Shown: piece by piece, positions 1 through 9,149 of the stretch
Layout: each line of letters opens with the position of its first letter
Numbering within the stretch: position 1 is the first letter of the stretch
NCBI GenBank assembly: GCA_913049555.1
Contig: CAJWYM010000038.1
Span: 1-35,033, forward strand
Direction: 5' to 3'
Length of the DNA stretch: 35,033 nucleotides
DNA from: an uncultured Opitutia bacterium
GTDB lineage: Bacteria > Verrucomicrobiota > Verrucomicrobiia > Opitutales > CAJWYM01
The notes under the pieces: generated by a model
Told to the model about the DNA's origin: nothing
The model's database searches: none
The model's input: the letters and a program-made list of their open reading frames with translations, nothing else
Program-made: the position numbers and the translations under genes

Positions 1-252
1 AATCTCTTGGCTTGTGATTGTTCTTAATGTACCAAAATTCTGTTTTTCTATCGAGAAGCTGTAATAATTTATTTCTACTTCAAGTTTTTGGAATGAATGC
101 GTTGGAAATGCTCTAAATAAGCAATCCATCTGCTTTCCTTTGTTGGGAATATTTCTATTGTAAGAAATCTCAATAGAATCAATATCTGCTGTCATTAAAT
201 TGCATGAAGCAACGAACAATATTGTCAACGGGATCAATTGAAAGGATTGCAT
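1..252 (-). CDS. Partial lipoprotein, 5' part only
   Basis: The minus strand is open from an ATG at 252 to the left edge, 84 codons without a stop, so the gene continues outside the window. The N-terminus MQSFQLIPLTILFVASC is a short lipoprotein-type signal peptide with a VASC lipobox, implying cleavage before Cys17 and lipid anchoring. What follows (NLMTADIDSIEISYN...) is a polar, Ser/Asn/Ile-rich stretch typical of an exported protein. I do not recognise a family. There is no clear Shine-Dalgarno sequence before the ATG, as with most first genes here. It is divergent from metH across about 170 bases. The signal peptide and open frame are seen; the lipoprotein role is inferred. Confidence 0.6.
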   Translation of the reverse strand, partial: MQSFQLIPLTILFVASCNLMTADIDSIEISYNRNIPNKGKQMDCLFRAFPTHSFQKLEVEINYYSFSIEKQNFGTLRTITSQEI

Positions 253-350
253 GTCAAACTTAGTGTATAGTTCTGTTCCTTTAATTCGTCAATCTACAAT
301 CCTCCCTCTTTTTTAAATGTGCATACGGACAATCCCCTCTTGGAGCTTTA

Positions 351-380
351 CATATCAACATATCTTGATATATTGATATG
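351..380. promoter_or_regulatory. ATATCAA/TTGATAT repeat upstream of metH, candidate operator
   Basis: CATATCAA (351-358) is mirrored by TTGATATG (373-380), an 8-base inverted repeat. A further TTGATAT (365-371) lies inside, so three half-sites sit within 30 bases, 45-75 bases upstream of the metH start. It lies in the metH/lipoprotein divergent region. ArsR-type regulators of methionine genes use AT-rich palindromes of this general kind, but assigning a regulator is inference. Confidence 0.4.
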
Positions 381-424
381 TTATTATTTCAAATGAGTTT
401 TGAAACACTGTTAGCATTTTATTT

Positions 425-3400
425 ATGAGCACTAAAACAAGAGAAAAACGCACCCAACAGCTTGAAAAGATTTTCGCTGAAAGGATTGTTATTTTAGACG
501 GTGCTATGGGAACAATGATTCAGCAGCATCCCCTTACCGAGGATGATTTTAGAAATGAATCTTTTAAAAATGATCTTTCAGACTTAAAAGGAAACAACGA
601 TCTTCTAAGTATCACTCGCCCTGACATCATTGGTGAGATCCATCGTTCCTTTTTTCAAGCGGGTGCAGATATTGTCGAAACGAACACTTTCAGCGGAACT
701 ACAATTGCCCAAGCAGATTATGGTCTCGAACACAGGGTTCGAGACATCAATGTTCTTTCTGCCAAGCTTGCTAGAAAGGTCGCAGACGAAGAATCCAAAA
801 AGCAGGGACGTCCCCTTTTTGTAGCTGGGGCGATTGGACCTACCAACCGAACCGCATCCATTTCTCCAGATGTGAATCGTCCTGAGTTTCGAGCCACTAG
901 TTATGACGAGTTAAAACAAGCTTATTATGAGCAAATTGAAGCCTTAGTTGAGGGAGGTGTGGATCTCCTTCTTCCCGAGACCACTTTTGACACCTTGAAC
1001 CTGAAAGCATCCATTCACGCGATTGAAGATTTTTTCGAAGAGGTTGGTTACAGGATTCCAGTAATTATTTCTATTACGATTACTGATAAATCGGGTCGCA
1101 CTCTCTCTGGACAGACGGTCGAGGCTTGTTGGAACTCCATCCGTCATGCGAAGCCATTATGTGTTGGTTTGAATTGTGCATTGGGTGCAGATCTGATGCG
1201 TCCCTTTCTTGAGGAACTTTCTGCAGTTGCTGAAACTTATGTTCATGTATATCCGAATGCTGGACTCCCGAATCCTCTCAGCGCTACAGGCTATGATGAA
1301 AAACCTGACCACACTGCCAAAGCTGTGGGTGGTTTTGCAAGAGATGGATTCGTTAATATGGTTGGGGGTTGCTGTGGGACAACTCCAGAGCACATGATAG
1401 CTGTGTGCAAAGAGTTAAAAAAATATGAACCTCGCAAGATTCCTGAGTTAAAACCTGCTCAGCGAATCAGTGGTCTCGAACCTTTCAATATTTACATGGG
1501 AGAATCTGCTTTTGTCAATGTAGGGGAACGGGCAAATGTCACTGGCTCTCCCAGATTTAAAAAACTGATAAAAAACGATGATTTTTCAGCTGCTTTGGCT
1601 ATCTGTTTGTCTCAGGTGGAAAAAGGAGCCCATGTCATTGATGTGAACTTCGACGAGGGAATGTTGGATGGAGAAGAGTGCATGATAAAATTCCTCAATC
1701 TCATTGCTTCTGAGCCAGACATTTCAAAAGTCCCGATTATGATCGACAGTTCAAAGTGGTCTGTTATTGAGGCTGGCTTGAAATGCGTTCAAGGCAAGTG
1801 TATTGTCAATTCTATTAGCCTTAAAGGGGGAGAAGAGGAGTTTAAAAAGCACGCGAATTTGATCAAGCGCTACGGGGCTTCAGTCATCGTCATGGCATTT
1901 GACGAAAAAGGTCAGGCAGACAGTCGAGAAGGAAAGGTTGCTATTGCAAAGCGTTCCTATGATATCTTAGTAGGTGAGGTAGGTTTAGACCCTCAGGACA
2001 TCATATTTGACTTAAACATTTTAACGGTTGCCACAGGTATGGAGGAACACAACAACTATGCTGTGAATTTCATTGATGCGGTTCGAGATGTCAAAAAAAT
2101 CTGTCCGGGTGCCCGAACGAGTGGGGGACTTTCTAATGTATCTTTCTCCTTCAGAGGGAACAATCCTGTCCGAGAGGCGATGCATGCTGTTTTTTTACAT
2201 TACGCCATGAAAGCTGGTTTCGATATGGCAATAGTAAATCCTGGCCTTTTGCAAGAGTACAAGGATGTAGATCCTAAGCTCAAGGACCTAGTCGAAGATG
2301 TGATCTTGAACAAATCGGAGGACTCTACTGAAAAGTTGATCGATTTTGCTGAAGAAATTAAAAATGGTTCGGTGGTCCTTGGCCAAGGAACCACGGAAGA
2401 CCGGATCAACCAAGCCATGCTCAAGGGAATGACTCTTTTGAAGGATTTGTTTCAGCGAGCAACCCAAGAATCTAACCCCGAAATATTAGAAAAGTTTTTA
2501 GAGTCTGGATCCGGTGCGATTCCGACTGAAGTAAAAAAAAAAGAGCTGAAGGATGAGTGGAGATCTGAGGCGGTTGAAGCTCGTTTAAGCCATTCTTTAG
2601 TCAAAGGTATTACTGCCCATATCGAGGGAGATACTGAGGAAGCAAGACAAAAACTTCCAAGACCTTTAGATGTGATTGAGGGTCCCTTGATGGATGGGAT
2701 GAAAGTGGTTGGAGATCTTTTCGGTGCAGGTAAGATGTTCTTACCTCAAGTGGTAAAAAGCGCCCGAGTCATGAAGGCGGCGGTTGCTTACTTACTTCCG
2801 TTTATGGAGGAAGAAAAAGATGATGCTTCAGAATCTTCTTCCGCGGGAACCTTCTTAATTGCAACGGTTAAAGGAGATGTTCATGACATTGGTAAAAATA
2901 TTGTAGGGGTTGTTTTAGCTTGTAACAACTACAAGGTGATTGACCTAGGAGTGATGGTCGATTGTGAAACCATTTTGAAAAAGGCAATCGAGCACAAAGC
3001 AGATATCATCGGTTTGAGTGGTTTGATTACTCCTTCTTTGGATGAAATGATCACGGTTGCGCAAGTGATGGAAAAAAGAGGGATGAAAAATCCATTGTTA
3101 ATCGGAGGTGCCACCACTAGTAAAGCGCACACGGGTATCAAGATCGCACCCCATTATGGTGAGCCCATTGTGAGAGTTGGGGATGCATCTTTGGTCGTTG
3201 GGGTATGCAATCAATTATTGAACCCAGATAAAAAACAAGCCTACATTGAAGAACTGAATGCAGGATATGTAAAGGTTCGGGAGCGTTTTGCTGCCTCTCA
3301 AGGAAAGGGCAATGATCTTATCAATTTTGAGGATGCTGTGAAAAAGAGATACCAAACGGATTGGGAGCAGTACAATATTCCAGTTCCAAAAAAACTGGGG

Positions 3401-4315
3401 ATTACTGTGCTAGATTCAGTAGATTTAGAATTGGTTTCTAATTATATTGATTGGTCTCCTTTCTTTTGGACTTGGGAATTGAAAGGTTCTTATCCCTCTA
3501 TCCTTACTCATAAAAAATATGGGGCTCAAGCTACTGAATTGTTTAAAGATGCTCAGGTGCTTTTAAAAGATGTGATCAAGAACAAGCGGTTTCATCTAAG
3601 AGCCTGTTATGGGTTTTTTCCAGCCAATCAAGTGGGTGAAGATATTGAAGTTTATGATACTCGGAATCCCGAAAAGAAAATTGCGACTTTTGCTTGCTTG
3701 AGGCAACAAAAACAAAAAGTTGGGGACGATGATACTTATTATAACATGTCTGATTTTATAGCTCCTAAAGATACTGGCAAAAGAGATTACATCGGAGGCT
3801 TTGCAGTAACAGCGGGTATGGAACTGGAACATTATGCAAATTCTTTTAAAGACAAGGGTGATGATTACAATGCCATTTTGATTCAAGCATTGGGAGATCG
3901 TTTTGCCGAGGCTTTAGCTGAGTTGATTCACAAACGTGCTCGTGATGAATGGAGTATTGCTGGATCTGAGGGCTTTGCTTTTACTGAAAAGCCCAATGGA
4001 GATCAGGTGGATGCTATGGTTAAAGAAAAGTATCAGGGGATTCGTCCAGCAGCGGGTTATCCTTGCTGTCCAGATCATACCGAAAAAGGAGTTCTCTGGG
4101 ATCTTCTCAATGCTAAAGAGAATACAACCATTGAGTTGACTTCCAGTTATGCCATGAATCCACCTAGCTCTGTCTCTGGAACTTACTTCTCTCACCCAGA
4201 TAGTAAATATTTCAGCGTTGGAAAAATAAATGAAGAACAACTAAAGAATTATGCTGAGCGGAAAAAAATTCCATTGGAGGAGGCTGAAAGGTGGTTGCGT
4301 CCTAATCTGGGATGA
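425..4315 (+). CDS. metH: Cobalamin-dependent methionine synthase MetH
   Basis: This cytosolic enzyme moves a methyl group from methyltetrahydrofolate through cobalamin to homocysteine, giving methionine. At 1296 residues it is slightly longer than the roughly 1230 usual for the family, and all modules are present in order. The homocysteine domain (about 1-350) has zinc ligands Cys251 (GLNCALG) and Cys316/Cys317 (GGCCGTT). The pterin domain starts near [15 protein letters not shown] helical cap follows. The B12 domain has DVHDIGKN with His820 as the cobalt ligand. The C-terminal AdoMet reactivation domain has [15 protein letters not shown] from Arg1207. The ATG at 425 has no Shine-Dalgarno sequence. 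The gene stands alone, convergent with the zinc operon. Presence of MetH implies the cell makes or imports cobalamin. Confidence 0.98.
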   Translation: MSTKTREKRTQQLEKIFAERIVILDGAMGTMIQQHPLTEDDFRNESFKNDLSDLKGNNDLLSITRPDIIGEIHRSFFQAGADIVETNTFSGTTIAQADYGLEHRVRDINVLSAKLARKVADEESKKQGRPLFVAGAIGPTNRTASISPDVNRPEFRATSYDELKQAYYEQIEALVEGGVDLLLPETTFDTLNLKASIHAIEDFFEEVGYRIPVIISITITDKSGRTLSGQTVEACWNSIRHAKPLCVGLNCALGADLMRPFLEELSAVAETYVHVYPNAGLPNPLSATGYDEKPDHTAKAVGGFARDGFVNMVGGCCGTTPEHMIAVCKELKKYEPRKIPELKPAQRISGLEPFNIYMGESAFVNVGERANVTGSPRFKKLIKNDDFSAALAICLSQVEKGAHVIDVNFDEGMLDGEECMIKFLNLIASEPDISKVPIMIDSSKWSVIEAGLKCVQGKCIVNSISLKGGEEEFKKHANLIKRYGASVIVMAFDEKGQADSREGKVAIAKRSYDILVGEVGLDPQDIIFDLNILTVATGMEEHNNYAVNFIDAVRDVKKICPGARTSGGLSNVSFSFRGNNPVREAMHAVFLHYAMKAGFDMAIVNPGLLQEYKDVDPKLKDLVEDVILNKSEDSTEKLIDFAEEIKNGSVVLGQGTTEDRINQAMLKGMTLLKDLFQRATQESNPEILEKFLESGSGAIPTEVKKKELKDEWRSEAVEARLSHSLVKGITAHIEGDTEEARQKLPRPLDVIEGPLMDGMKVVGDLFGAGKMFLPQVVKSARVMKAAVAYLLPFMEEEKDDASESSSAGTFLIATVKGDVHDIGKNIVGVVLACNNYKVIDLGVMVDCETILKKAIEHKADIIGLSGLITPSLDEMITVAQVMEKRGMKNPLLIGGATTSKAHTGIKIAPHYGEPIVRVGDASLVVGVCNQLLNPDKKQAYIEELNAGYVKVRERFAASQGKGNDLINFEDAVKKRYQTDWEQYNIPVPKKLGITVLDSVDLELVSNYIDWSPFFWTWELKGSYPSILTHKKYGAQATELFKDAQVLLKDVIKNKRFHLRACYGFFPANQVGEDIEVYDTRNPEKKIATFACLRQQKQKVGDDDTYYNMSDFIAPKDTGKRDYIGGFAVTAGMELEHYANSFKDKGDDYNAILIQALGDRFAEALAELIHKRARDEWSIAGSEGFAFTEKPNGDQVDAMVKEKYQGIRPAAGYPCCPDHTEKGVLWDLLNAKENTTIELTSSYAMNPPSSVSGTYFSHPDSKYFSVGKINEEQLKNYAERKKIPLEEAERWLRPNLG

Positions 4316-4458
4316 TTTTTTTGAAGAGATTACTTTGAGTAGTTCCGTTTGAATCTTTTATTAAACTTATAAACTCTTTGAAGCAAATTCTTTGACTTTT
4401 GTTGTGTACTTTCCTTTTTAACACTCTAACTGGAATCTCCAAATCCTCCCAAGTCTTT

Positions 4459-4872
4459 TTAAGAGCAATCTTCACAAAGACCATGTAGCTCAAGGACGTG
4501 AGAAACCTCCTTGAATCCTTTGGATCTCGCAAATTCTTCGAGCGTATCTATTGTACAGGATTGTATGGGTTCAACTTGTTTACAAGCTTTGCACAAAATA
4601 ACATGGTAGTGTTTTCTCTCTGGATTCAAGAGGTATCTATCTTTACCGTCTTCGTCCTTCAATCGTAGCAAAATTCCTGATTTATCAAAGGCATTCAGAT
4701 TTCGATACAGGGTAATTGGATCGTAACCCTTAGATTTTAATTGATTCAAAATCTCATCCTTTGTGTATGCTTTTTTGGAATCCAAGAGCGCGGATAGAAG
4801 TTGCTTTCTGGCATTCGTCACTCTAAGTCCATCTCTTCTAAGATTTTCAACGAGTTGGTCTATTTTAATCAT
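4459..4872 (-). CDS. zur: Fur-family metalloregulator, probably Zur
   Basis: A 137-residue Fur-family repressor. The N-terminal winged helix begins MIKIDQLVENLRRDGLRVTNARKQLL. The C-terminal dimerisation domain has HYHVILCKAC and a final CEDC, the two CxxC pairs that hold structural zinc in the family. I start it at 4872 rather than at an in-frame upstream start (4932): AGAAAGGA lies just before the ATG, and the family begins there. Its start overlaps the znuB stop by 8 bases, so translation is probably coupled. As last gene of a zinc-uptake operon it is most likely the zinc sensor Zur rather than the iron regulator Fur. Likely targets are the inverted repeats at 9023-9104. Confidence 0.9.
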   Translation of the reverse strand: MIKIDQLVENLRRDGLRVTNARKQLLSALLDSKKAYTKDEILNQLKSKGYDPITLYRNLNAFDKSGILLRLKDEDGKDRYLLNPERKHYHVILCKACKQVEPIQSCTIDTLEEFARSKGFKEVSHVLELHGLCEDCS

Positions 4873-5737
4873 TGAATCCTTTCTGTGTGAGCACTTTTTT
4901 ACATTGAGACCAATAATGTTGGATAAAACCATATTTAGGACTGAACAACAAAGACATTATAAAAATACAGCCTATCAGTAAAACGGTCAAGGATGCCGTT
5001 TGCATATTCCAAATATTGGATAGAATTAAAGAAAGAATCGCAATCGAGGCACCTAGAAAACCACTGCACCAAAAAATCTGCCTCGGAGACTCTAAAAATA
5101 AATGTAAACATGCAGCCGGACCCACTAGTAATCCGAGAGATAAAATGGTGCCAATTGTTTGAACGGATGAAACTAAAGCCCCGACAGTTGCTGCTGTAAG
5201 ACATAGCTCAATGATTAAAATATTAATACCCATGGACTTGGCGATTTCAGGACTTGCAATGGATATAAAAATGGGTCGCTGAAACAGTATTAAAAGAGAA
5301 ATGATCACGAAAGCGATTCCATAGGCGAACCAAAGATCCTGAGAAGAAACAGCAAGAATATTCCCGAACAAGTAATCTCTCAAGGAGATATAAGTAGGTA
5401 AATAGTCGAGTAACAAAAGGCCCAAACCAAAAAATGCAGTATAAAACACAGCAAGTGAAGTATTTCGATCCATTCTTGGGTTTAAGGAGACCGATTGGGA
5501 AACACTTGCAATAAACAAGGAACTTAGGAACGCTCCAATCAGTGCAACTCCAGGGCTAACAATACCAGCAATTAAACTAGCGACTACGATCCCTGGAAAC
5601 AAGGTATGAGAAAGCTCACCAGCAAATAAAGCAGCTCTTCTGAGAACCACAAAAGAACCCACAGATCCAGAGAAAAAACCAATGATGATTGCAGTTAAAA
5701 GCGCTCTTTGATTGAATGAATAATCAAGCAAGTCCAT
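4865..5737 (-). CDS. znuB: Zinc ABC transporter permease ZnuB
   Basis: Membrane permease of a metal ABC importer of the ABC-3 (ZnuB/MntB) family, 290 residues from the chosen start MDLLDYSFNQRALLTAIIIGFF. It is hydrophobic throughout with about eight or nine predicted membrane segments. The family features GSFVVLRRAALFAGELSHTLFPGI near the N-terminus and the hydrophilic turn SPEIAKSMGIN, the likely ATPase coupling region, are present. An upstream in-frame ATG at 5755 adds MRVVFT; I prefer 5737 because family members begin at this point, but neither start has a good Shine-Dalgarno sequence. It overlaps znuC upstream and zur downstream. Zinc rather than manganese is inferred from the operon. 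Confidence 0.93.
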   Translation of the reverse strand: MDLLDYSFNQRALLTAIIIGFFSGSVGSFVVLRRAALFAGELSHTLFPGIVVASLIAGIVSPGVALIGAFLSSLFIASVSQSVSLNPRMDRNTSLAVFYTAFFGLGLLLLDYLPTYISLRDYLFGNILAVSSQDLWFAYGIAFVIISLLILFQRPIFISIASPEIAKSMGINILIIELCLTAATVGALVSSVQTIGTILSLGLLVGPAACLHLFLESPRQIFWCSGFLGASIAILSLILSNIWNMQTASLTVLLIGCIFIMSLLFSPKYGFIQHYWSQCKKVLTQKGFND

Positions 5738-6407
5738 TGTGAAAACAACCCTCATTGTTGGTTGAAAGTTTCATTCCTTGAGCCTCTATCCAGGCACAGT
5801 AGGTAAAAGAGCTGCGACAAGTATTTTGATTGTGCAAACTCGCTAAAATGATGGCTCCGTGGTCTACTAAAGTGCGCATCGTTTTTAGTACTTCAGTTCG
5901 ACTTCCTTCGTCCAACCCTTCCAAAGGTTCATCCATCAAAATTAATTTAGCCTCTTGAGCAAGAGCCCTTGCAATATAGGCTCGTTGTAATTGTCCCCCT
6001 GAGAGAGTGTTTAAGCTTTGATCCTTAATAGGTTCAATTTGTGTGGATTGAAGAGCGCTTTGAACAATCTCATTGTCCTGTTTACTAAACCTCCTCCAAA
6101 GCCCACAATGAGAATATCTTCCACTTTCTACCCACGAAAGAACATTCATTGGGAAACCAGAGTCCATATCTTTTTTTTGGGGTATGTAGGCAATCTCTGG
6201 TCTTTTAATTTCAAAGGAAACTTGATTCCAAATTCTTTGTCCAGAAGTTATTGGTAAAATTCCTGCCAAGGCTCTGAGTAAAGTTGTTTTACCCGCACCG
6301 TTCAGTCCACAAATAGCAACCATACAGGGCTCCATGAGCTTAAGTGAGACTCCATGGAGGATGCATTTAGATCCGTAGTGGATGTGCAAATTATCGATCT
6401 CAAGCAT
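5724..6407 (-). CDS. znuC: Zinc ABC transporter ATPase ZnuC
   Basis: ATP-binding subunit, 227 residues, that powers metal uptake through ZnuB. In order: Walker A GLNGAGKTT (about 34-42), Q-loop region YIPQKKD, signature LSGGQLQRA, Walker B LILMDEP, and switch His in ASLHN. All residues needed for hydrolysis appear intact. It begins 3 bases after the unknown gene upstream and overlaps znuB by at least 14 bases, fitting translational coupling. The C-terminal tail after the H-loop (SSFTYCAWIEAQGMKL...) is short. Confidence 0.95.
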   Translation of the reverse strand: MLEIDNLHIHYGSKCILHGVSLKLMEPCMVAICGLNGAGKTTLLRALAGILPITSGQRIWNQVSFEIKRPEIAYIPQKKDMDSGFPMNVLSWVESGRYSHCGLWRRFSKQDNEIVQSALQSTQIEPIKDQSLNTLSGGQLQRAYIARALAQEAKLILMDEPLEGLDEGSRTEVLKTMRTLVDHGAIILASLHNQNTCRSSFTYCAWIEAQGMKLSTNNEGCFHNGLA

Positions 6408-6410
6408 AGG

Positions 6411-6893
6411 TCACTCTGCAAAAACAGCTGGATTTATAGGAATGGAGATTTCTGAAGTAAAAGTTTGGTCATGAGTCCAAAAGCTTCTTTCCCAAGCTTG
6501 ATTAGAATCGATAAGAAAACGAAATTGTAGTGCCTTTAACTTTGAATTTTGATTTTTAAAATCAACGCTTAAAGTAAATGGCGCAAGCTCTGATTCAGGA
6601 TTCATATCGAATGAGAAAGTGTGATAGTCCTCCGTTTCAGAATCTGTAAACAAAACAACCGCTTCTCCTGATAAGACTTTAATTTTATCAATCTCCTCGG
6701 TCGATTGAACTTCAATCCAACCATCCAGATAAATGCCCTTTGCATTAAAGTTAGATTCACCAGTGGTTTTTAGACGATCCTTTGGATTTTCTCTGTTCAA
6801 TGCATCCAAAGGGATCCACAGTAGCATCCAAAAAGCTCCAAATAGAAAAAATTCTAGGAGTGGATTACCTTTCACCCTGAAAAGCTTCGGCAA
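6411..6893 (-). CDS. Unknown membrane-anchored protein in the zinc operon
   Basis: 160 residues, family not recognised. A basic N-terminus (MPKLFRVKG) precedes one membrane segment (about 12-30, LLEFFLFGAFWMLLWIPLDA). The remaining ~130 residues are polar and beta-rich (IEVQSTEEIDKIKVLSGEAVVLF, TLSVDFKNQNSKLKALQFRFLID), so a single-pass inner-membrane protein with a periplasmic domain is likely. Its start overlaps the znuA stop by 29 bases, and znuC follows after 3 bases, so it is embedded in the transporter operon. It has no metal-ligand cluster of Cys or His. It could be an accessory factor for ZnuA loading or a chaperone for the outer-membrane protein; both ideas rest on context only. Confidence 0.75.
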   Translation of the reverse strand: MPKLFRVKGNPLLEFFLFGAFWMLLWIPLDALNRENPKDRLKTTGESNFNAKGIYLDGWIEVQSTEEIDKIKVLSGEAVVLFTDSETEDYHTFSFDMNPESELAPFTLSVDFKNQNSKLKALQFRFLIDSNQAWERSFWTHDQTFTSEISIPINPAVFAE

Positions 6894-7815
6894 TTACATT
6901 TATATTCTGGGTAATCATTGCAATGTAGGAGGGATCTAATGAGCTGGGTGTATCCGCAAGTAATGGTTTTCCCAGAAGCACCCCCGTTTCCGATACGATA
7001 CTGTCTAGTATTTTAGGATTGGCTCCCTCTTGAGGAAAAACAACATGAATCCTTTTTTCTCTTATATTTTGGATCACTGTTTGAATATAACCGGGAGTGG
7101 ATTGATCCTGAGAGGAGAGACCAAGAATAGGAACGGATTTAAAATTAAAATCTCTACAAAAATAAGCAAATGCTGCGTGAGCGGTTACCAACTGTCTTCT
7201 ATCACTTTTAATAAAACTTAAGGTGTTTTTCGCCCAATCATTGAGATTGTCCAGTTTTTTAAGGTACTCTTTTAAATTCTTCAAATAGTAATTTTTATTT
7301 GTAGGGTCTTTTTTTGCCATTGCCTTGTAAATTGTTTGGCAGGCTCGCTTGCTGTCTACAACACTGTGCCACCAATGAGGGTCCATAGCGCCAATTGCAT
7401 GGTCTGGACAACAGACAAAAAAATCACTGTCTGCCGTTACTTTGAGAGAAGGTATATATTTACCAGCTTCTACGACATCGGTGTTGCGACTTATTTGATT
7501 TTCAACAGAGGATTTGAAAGTCTCTAGATTTTTTCCAGCAAAAAGTACAAGATCCGCATCAACCACTTGTTTGATCTCTTGCGGTGTCGGCTCAAAATGA
7601 TGAGGATCATCCTTGCAAGTCATGTTTTTAAACAAAGTGATCTTTTCTTGACCAATCTGAATAGCAAAGTCACTTAAGATCGGGTTGAAGGAGCTGATGG
7701 TAAGAGCTGATACATTGGCTGAAAAAGTTGAGAGGGTAATTATAAGAGAAAGGGTCATCGTAAAGAATGACCCTTTCTTAAAACTTAAATCAAAAGATTT
7801 AGTGTGTGATTTCAT
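6865..7815 (-). CDS. znuA: Zinc-binding periplasmic protein ZnuA
   Basis: Solute-binding protein (cluster A-I, ZnuA/TroA type) that captures zinc in the periplasm for ZnuBC, 316 residues from the chosen start. The signal peptide starts MKSHTKSFDLSFKKGS and probably ends at NVSA. Metal-site signatures are visible: DPHHFEPTP, the MDPHWWH segment, TAHAAF and the acidic FPQEGANPKILDSI. The His-rich loop often present in ZnuA is short here; the His/acidic cluster is instead in the barrel protein just upstream. The start at 7815 follows that gene's stop after 4 bases; an in-frame ATG at 7872 would overlap it by 53 bases and spoil the signal peptide, so I reject it. Confidence 0.92.
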   Translation of the reverse strand: MKSHTKSFDLSFKKGSFFTMTLSLIITLSTFSANVSALTISSFNPILSDFAIQIGQEKITLFKNMTCKDDPHHFEPTPQEIKQVVDADLVLFAGKNLETFKSSVENQISRNTDVVEAGKYIPSLKVTADSDFFVCCPDHAIGAMDPHWWHSVVDSKRACQTIYKAMAKKDPTNKNYYLKNLKEYLKKLDNLNDWAKNTLSFIKSDRRQLVTAHAAFAYFCRDFNFKSVPILGLSSQDQSTPGYIQTVIQNIREKRIHVVFPQEGANPKILDSIVSETGVLLGKPLLADTPSSLDPSYIAMITQNINVIAEAFQGER

Positions 7816-7819
7816 ATTT

Positions 7820-9004
7820 TTATCGGACTTCGCTACCACCAAATGCGAAACCAGCTTGTAACCAGACGCCATCTTCAGTGTTAGTTCCTATCTCATCATG
7901 ATTGTATTGCAATCTCAAGTAAACATTTCTGTCTTTATGTGGATACACAGTAATGACTGGACTCAAACGAGTACGATCCTCAACCTCTAGTTCAGACAAA
8001 CTTTCCATGTGGCCGATACGTGCTCCTAAATCAAGATAAGGATTGAAAGTATAAACACCGCTTACATACGCTCCCAATTGATTTAAACTGTCAGAGATTG
8101 AATTTTCTTCGTAGGACCCAGTAGTTTCAATTCTACGGTTTAGAATTTCAGTGCTCAAACTGAATGCCTTGCCGCCTGCTTCTAATCCATTTTCTCTCCA
8201 ATTGTATGCAAAATCAATACCCGTAATCCAAGTATCTTTGTCAAAATGATTTTCACCAACAGCCAAAGAAGTTCCAAAACGAATTTTATGAAAGTCATTG
8301 AACAGGTATTCACTGAAAAATTTTGCACTGAAAAAGCGATCTCTTAATCGACCAAAATCATCACTGTGACCATGTTCCTCATCATGATCCTCTTCTTCTT
8401 CATGACCCTCCTCTTCATCTCCATGTTCCTCTTCTTCTTCGCCATGCGCTTCTAAGAGTTGTTTTCCATAACCAAGTGTAAATCCAGACTTGAATTTTTG
8501 GATTGGAAGGAAGTAAGTAACGTCTCCACCATTCATTTTCAATCCATCGTCTCCAAGAAATTGTCCAAGAACGATAGGCATATCCACTTCATCCCAAGCA
8601 TGCAAGTGCTGTGCATTTTTAGAACCGAATCTTGTAAGGGCTCTTCCAGCACGAAATTCAGCATCGGGAACCAAGTCCTTTAGTTTAATAAAGGCTTCTT
8701 CCCATCCATGTTCCCACTTTTTTTCAGCTCCGTAACTGTAATTGTGGGTGGCAAAAGCTTCAAGTTTTTCAAATCTTGCTGAAACGCTGGCTTCTAGTCC
8801 TTGAACCGTTCCGTCTTCACGAGTTGGATCGTGGTGTCCCGCAGCTAGAGTTTGAGGATTTGTGGAGGTGTCACCCACAGCGGCATTTCCATAAAATCCG
8901 AATGAGATATGCTCAAGCAATGCATCTAGGGTTGGGTGGGCAGAATACAAGTTCGATAGTAATATCACTTGTATAGACAATATTATAGTTGTGAATTTTT
9001 TCAT
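7820..9004 (-). CDS. Outer-membrane barrel protein with a His/acidic-rich loop, zinc operon
   Basis: 394 residues. A signal peptide (MKKFTTIILSIQVILLSNLYSA) is followed by alternating beta-strands rich in aromatic and Gly residues (FGFYGNAAVG, RFEKLEAFATHNYSYG, FKSGFTLGYGKQ) and a final strand VWLQAGFAFGGSEVR, a porin-like pattern. Around residues 185-218 lies a low-complexity loop of Glu, Asp, His and Gly (HGDEEEGHEEEEDHDEEHGH) suited to binding zinc at the cell surface. As first gene of the zinc operon, behind two candidate Zur sites, it probably lets zinc cross the outer membrane. It is far too short for a TonB-dependent receptor. The untranslated leader next to the ATG is an (AAC) repeat without a Shine-Dalgarno sequence. 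Confidence 0.82.
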   Translation of the reverse strand: MKKFTTIILSIQVILLSNLYSAHPTLDALLEHISFGFYGNAAVGDTSTNPQTLAAGHHDPTREDGTVQGLEASVSARFEKLEAFATHNYSYGAEKKWEHGWEEAFIKLKDLVPDAEFRAGRALTRFGSKNAQHLHAWDEVDMPIVLGQFLGDDGLKMNGGDVTYFLPIQKFKSGFTLGYGKQLLEAHGEEEEEHGDEEEGHEEEEDHDEEHGHSDDFGRLRDRFFSAKFFSEYLFNDFHKIRFGTSLAVGENHFDKDTWITGIDFAYNWRENGLEAGGKAFSLSTEILNRRIETTGSYEENSISDSLNQLGAYVSGVYTFNPYLDLGARIGHMESLSELEVEDRTRLSPVITVYPHKDRNVYLRLQYNHDEIGTNTEDGVWLQAGFAFGGSEVR

Positions 9005-9022
9005 AGTTGTTGTTGTTTATAA

Positions 9023-9040
9023 ATGCAAAATTATTGCAAT
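9023..9040. promoter_or_regulatory. Candidate Zur box, start-proximal
   Basis: TGCAA (9024-9028), five bases, TTGCA (9034-9038). It has the same half-sites and spacing as the repeat at 9080-9104. It lies about 20 bases upstream of the first gene of the zinc operon, at or just after the expected transcription start, where a repressor would block elongation. Zur as ligand is inferred from the operon. Confidence 0.5.
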
Positions 9041-9048
9041 AACACTTA

Positions 9049-9077
9049 ATTTCAAAAAATTAGATTCTATTTGTCAA
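9049..9077 (-). promoter_or_regulatory. Predicted promoter of the zinc operon
   Basis: On the minus strand a perfect -35 TTGACA (9077-9072) is followed after 17 bases by TGAAAT (9054-9049), a 4/6 match to the -10 consensus. The start of transcription would fall near 9042. The element is bracketed by the two TGCAA-N5-TTGCA repeats, the usual layout for a repressed promoter. Confidence 0.5.
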
Positions 9078-9079
9078 CG

Positions 9080-9104
9080 ATGAATGCAAGTTTTTTGCAT
9101 TCAT
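9080..9104. promoter_or_regulatory. Candidate Zur box, distal, near-perfect inverted repeat
   Basis: ATGAATGCAA (9080-9089) and TTGCATTCAT (9095-9104) are exact 10-base inverted arms around GTTTT. Size and symmetry fit a Fur-family dimer site, and the core TGCAA-N5-TTGCA recurs at 9024-9038. It sits immediately upstream of the -35 of the zinc operon and about 90 bases upstream of prc, so it could act on both. Confidence 0.55.
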
Positions 9105-9149
9105 AAAATTATTCTGAATTAAAATTCTCTTTCTTGTTGGACAGAAGCA

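Noticed and set aside
4302-4532. Minus-strand frame of 76 codons at the end of metH
   Set aside because: It overlaps the metH end and the zur end in another frame, and the product is Lys/Arg-rich without protein-like pattern; the zur frame explains the sequence.
4873-4932. 20-residue N-terminal extension of zur
   Set aside because: The internal ATG at 4872 has a good ribosome site and matches the family start; the extension is just the end of znuB read in another frame.
7816-7872. Longer znuA with 19 extra residues
   Set aside because: It would overlap the barrel gene and place a charged segment before the signal peptide.
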